The translations under genes were made by a program, and so were the position numbers. From Eleftheria terrae (GTDB taxonomy: Bacteria; Pseudomonadota; Gammaproteobacteria; Burkholderiales; Burkholderiaceae_C), in NCBI RefSeq assembly GCF_030419005.1, contig NZ_CP106951.1, positions 992,001 to 1,056,000 on the forward strand: a DNA stretch of 64,000 nucleotides, in the 5' to 3' direction. Positions 62,371 through 64,000 of this stretch are shown piece by piece; positions within the stretch are counted from its first letter, which is position 1, and every line of letters begins with the position of its first letter. Below the pieces are notes generated by a model, which saw only the letters and a list, made by a program, of their open reading frames with translations, had not been told where the DNA came from and ran no database searches.

Positions 62371-63279
62371 ATGGCCACCTCATTCAACTATCGCCACCTC
62401 TACTATTTCTGGGTCGTCGCCAAGGAAGGCGGCATGGCCCGGGCGGCGCAACGGCTCGACATGGCGGTGCAGACCGTGAGTGCCCAGGTGCGTGAGCTGG
62501 AGCGCTCGCTGGGCCATGCGCTGCTCAAGCCGGCCGGCCGGGGCGTGGCGCTGACCGAGGCAGGTGCCGCGGCACTTGCACAGGCCGAACTGATCTTCCA
62601 GCTCGGCGAGCAGTTGCCGGGCCTGGTGCGCGAGGCGGCCACCGAGCGCAGTGTGCGCCTGGCCGTGGGCATTTCCGACGGCCTGCCCAAGCTGGCCGTG
62701 CCGCAGCTCTTGCAGCCCGCCATGGCGGGGCACCAGGTACGGCTGCTGTGCCACGAGGACGAGATTGAGCGCTTGTTGGCCGAACTGGCGCTGCATCGGC
62801 TCGACGTGGTGCTGTCCGACCGCCCTGCCCCGCCCAATCCCAACCTCAAGCTGTACAGCCATGCGCTGGGCGAGGCACCGGTGGCCTGGTATGCGCCGGC
62901 CGCGCTGCTGGGAAGCGCCACCCAGGACTTTCCGGCCTGCCTGGGGCGGCTGCCAGTCTTGCTGCCCACCACGCATGGGGCCCTGCGGGCACGGCTGGAG
63001 CACTGGTTCGAGCGGGTGGGCGTGCGGCCGCTGGTGGTCGGCGAGTTCGAGGACAGCGCGCTGCTGGCCACCTTCGGACGCAGCGGCAGTGGCGCTTTCC
63101 CGGCGCCACAGTGGTCGCACGACGAGCTGACGCGCGTGCACGGCCTGACGCTGCTCGGCCATTGCACCGACGTGGCCGAGCATTTCTACCTCATCACCGC
63201 GCAGCGCAAGATCCAGCACCCGCTGGTGCAGCGCCTGGTGGCCGCCGCCACGGCGGGCGGCGGCACCAGCCCGGCATGA
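62371..63279 (+). CDS. LysR-family transcriptional regulator, NhaR-like
   Basis: The 302-residue protein starts MATSFNYRHLYYFWVVAKEGG, close to NhaR proteins, with a winged helix-turn-helix (about 6-65, RAAQRLDMAVQTVSAQVRELE) and a periplasmic-binding-like effector domain (about 92-295). NhaR responds to sodium and controls a Na+/H+ antiporter in E. coli; no antiporter gene is visible here, so the signal and targets are open. The divergent Tim44-like gene and the downstream porin are possible targets. Confidence 0.88.
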   Translation: MATSFNYRHLYYFWVVAKEGGMARAAQRLDMAVQTVSAQVRELERSLGHALLKPAGRGVALTEAGAAALAQAELIFQLGEQLPGLVREAATERSVRLAVGISDGLPKLAVPQLLQPAMAGHQVRLLCHEDEIERLLAELALHRLDVVLSDRPAPPNPNLKLYSHALGEAPVAWYAPAALLGSATQDFPACLGRLPVLLPTTHGALRARLEHWFERVGVRPLVVGEFEDSALLATFGRSGSGAFPAPQWSHDELTRVHGLTLLGHCTDVAEHFYLITAQRKIQHPLVQRLVAAATAGGGTSPA

Positions 63280-63303
63280 GGCGGCCGCGCCGCACGCGGA
63301 CGC

Positions 63304-63328
63304 AAAAAAGCCGCCCCGCGGGGCGGCT
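63304..63328 (-). terminator. Terminator after the porin gene
   Basis: On the minus strand AGCCGCCC/GGGCGGCT arms around a short GC loop (63309-63328) are followed by T residues (63309-63304). It lies 30 bases after the porin stop and 25 bases after the convergent LysR stop. Confidence 0.8.
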
Positions 63329-63357
63329 GCAAGTCGCGCTCTGGACAGAGGCGAACG

Positions 63358-64000
63358 TCAGAAATTGTGCTTGATGCCGAAGTCGACGCCGGTCTTGTCT
63401 TCCTTCGCTTCGCTGTCGTTGGCCACATCCACATAGACGGTGGTGCGCTTGGACAGCGGGTAGTGGTAGCCGATGCCGAACTTGGACGACAGGTCCTGGT
63501 CCGGGTCCTTCGTCTCCAGCTTGCTATAGGCCAGGCGCAGCTCGCCGCTGGCCAGCGGCGCGGCGGCGCCGACGATCCAGGCGCGGCGCTTGTCGCCCTT
63601 GGCGTCCTTGCCGGTGCCAAAGCCGCCCAACAGCTTGGCCATGCCGAGGTCCCAGGAGCCACCCACCACATGCCAGGTGGCGTTCTTCTTCGCGAACTTG
63701 TCGAAGCCGTAGCTCACCGACAGCGGCCCGCCCACGTAGCCCAGGGAGAGGCCGTAGGTGGTCTTGGTGTCGGTGGCCTCGTCCTCGTCCAGCGCGATCT
63801 GGGCCTGCGCCTTGAAGCCGCTGAAGTCGGGGCTGGCGTAGGTGATGGCGTTGGCCTTGCGGGTGGGGGCCAGCTTGCTGCTGTCGCCCAGCAGGTTGCT
63901 CTCGTGCTTGGCCACCGTGTCGCCGCCCCAGGGGTCGAGCGCGTTGGCGACATTGCGGGCCGGCGTGTAGTCGCGGCCCAGCGTCACGGTGCCGAAGCCG
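63358..64000 (-). CDS. Gram-negative porin, C-terminal part (cut by window edge)
   Basis: The visible 214 residues contain GTVTLGRDYTPARN, then amphipathic beta-strand pairs (YGLSLGYVGGPLSVSYGF, RRAWIVGAAAPLASGELRL). They end in GIKHNF, the terminal Phe required for BamA-dependent insertion. This matches the trimeric OmpC-like porins of Burkholderiales. The N-terminus with the signal peptide is beyond the right edge. Confidence 0.93.
   Translation of the reverse strand, partial: GFGTVTLGRDYTPARNVANALDPWGGDTVAKHESNLLGDSSKLAPTRKANAITYASPDFSGFKAQAQIALDEDEATDTKTTYGLSLGYVGGPLSVSYGFDKFAKKNATWHVVGGSWDLGMAKLLGGFGTGKDAKGDKRRAWIVGAAAPLASGELRLAYSKLETKDPDQDLSSKFGIGYHYPLSKRTTVYVDVANDSEAKEDKTGVDFGIKHNF

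Overview
The window looks like chromosomal DNA of a high-GC betaproteobacterium of the Burkholderiales, most likely the Rubrivivax/Leptothrix/Roseateles neighbourhood. This is inferred from gene order and protein style, not from a database search. Almost everything is housekeeping and most of it lies on the minus strand. I see no CRISPR array, insertion sequence, integrase, phage gene or recognisable defence system.

Left part (1-17253): ppsA (cut by the window edge) is divergent from its regulator ppsR. Then comes a long minus-strand run that reads rpsB-tsf-pyrH-frr-uppS-cdsA-dxr-rseP-bamA-ompH-lpxD-fabZ-lpxA-lpxB-rnhB-rRNA methyltransferase. It joins translation factors, UMP kinase, isoprenoid and phospholipid synthesis, outer-membrane assembly and lipid A synthesis. 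Many genes overlap by 1-4 bases (TGATG, ATGA or GTGA), which points to translational coupling. A clear intrinsic terminator sits between rpsB and tsf.

Middle part (17484-25400): on the plus strand are an amidase, a frameshifted DadA-like FAD oxidoreductase and a bifunctional NAD(P)HX repair enzyme (nnr). rnr follows on the minus strand. Two identical tRNA-Leu(CAG) genes follow, each with its own promoter and terminator, separated by about 780 bases without a supportable gene.

Second housekeeping block (25450-46606, minus strand): rluD, scpB, rluB, ndk, rlmN, pilW, a rodZ-like gene, ispG, hisS, a yfgM-like gene, bamB, der, hfq, hflX, hflK, hflC, a DUF2065 gene, hisZ, purA and a phosphoribosyltransferase gene. 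This covers rRNA modification, chromosome segregation, cell shape and pili, isoprenoids, histidine and purine metabolism, ribosome assembly, Hfq RNA biology and FtsH control. bamD is divergent from rluD, and dinG converges on bamD.

Right part (49712-64000): a small DUF465 protein, a PP2C phosphatase, and a cytosolic hybrid histidine kinase whose N-terminus resembles the AhpD/carboxymuconolactone decarboxylase fold. An odd array of 5- and 7-base units follows. Then zapE and the 2-oxoglutarate dehydrogenase operon sucA-odhB-lpdA, a glycine-rich lipoprotein, a Tim44-like membrane protein divergent from a NhaR-like LysR regulator, and a porin cut by the right edge.

The most unusual items are the AhpD-like/kinase/receiver fusion with its flanking repeat array, the duplicated tRNA-Leu unit with a compensatory change in its terminator stem, the rnr start region that overlaps a tRNA promoter, and the frameshifted oxidoreductase. 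None of these amounts to proof of a new system.
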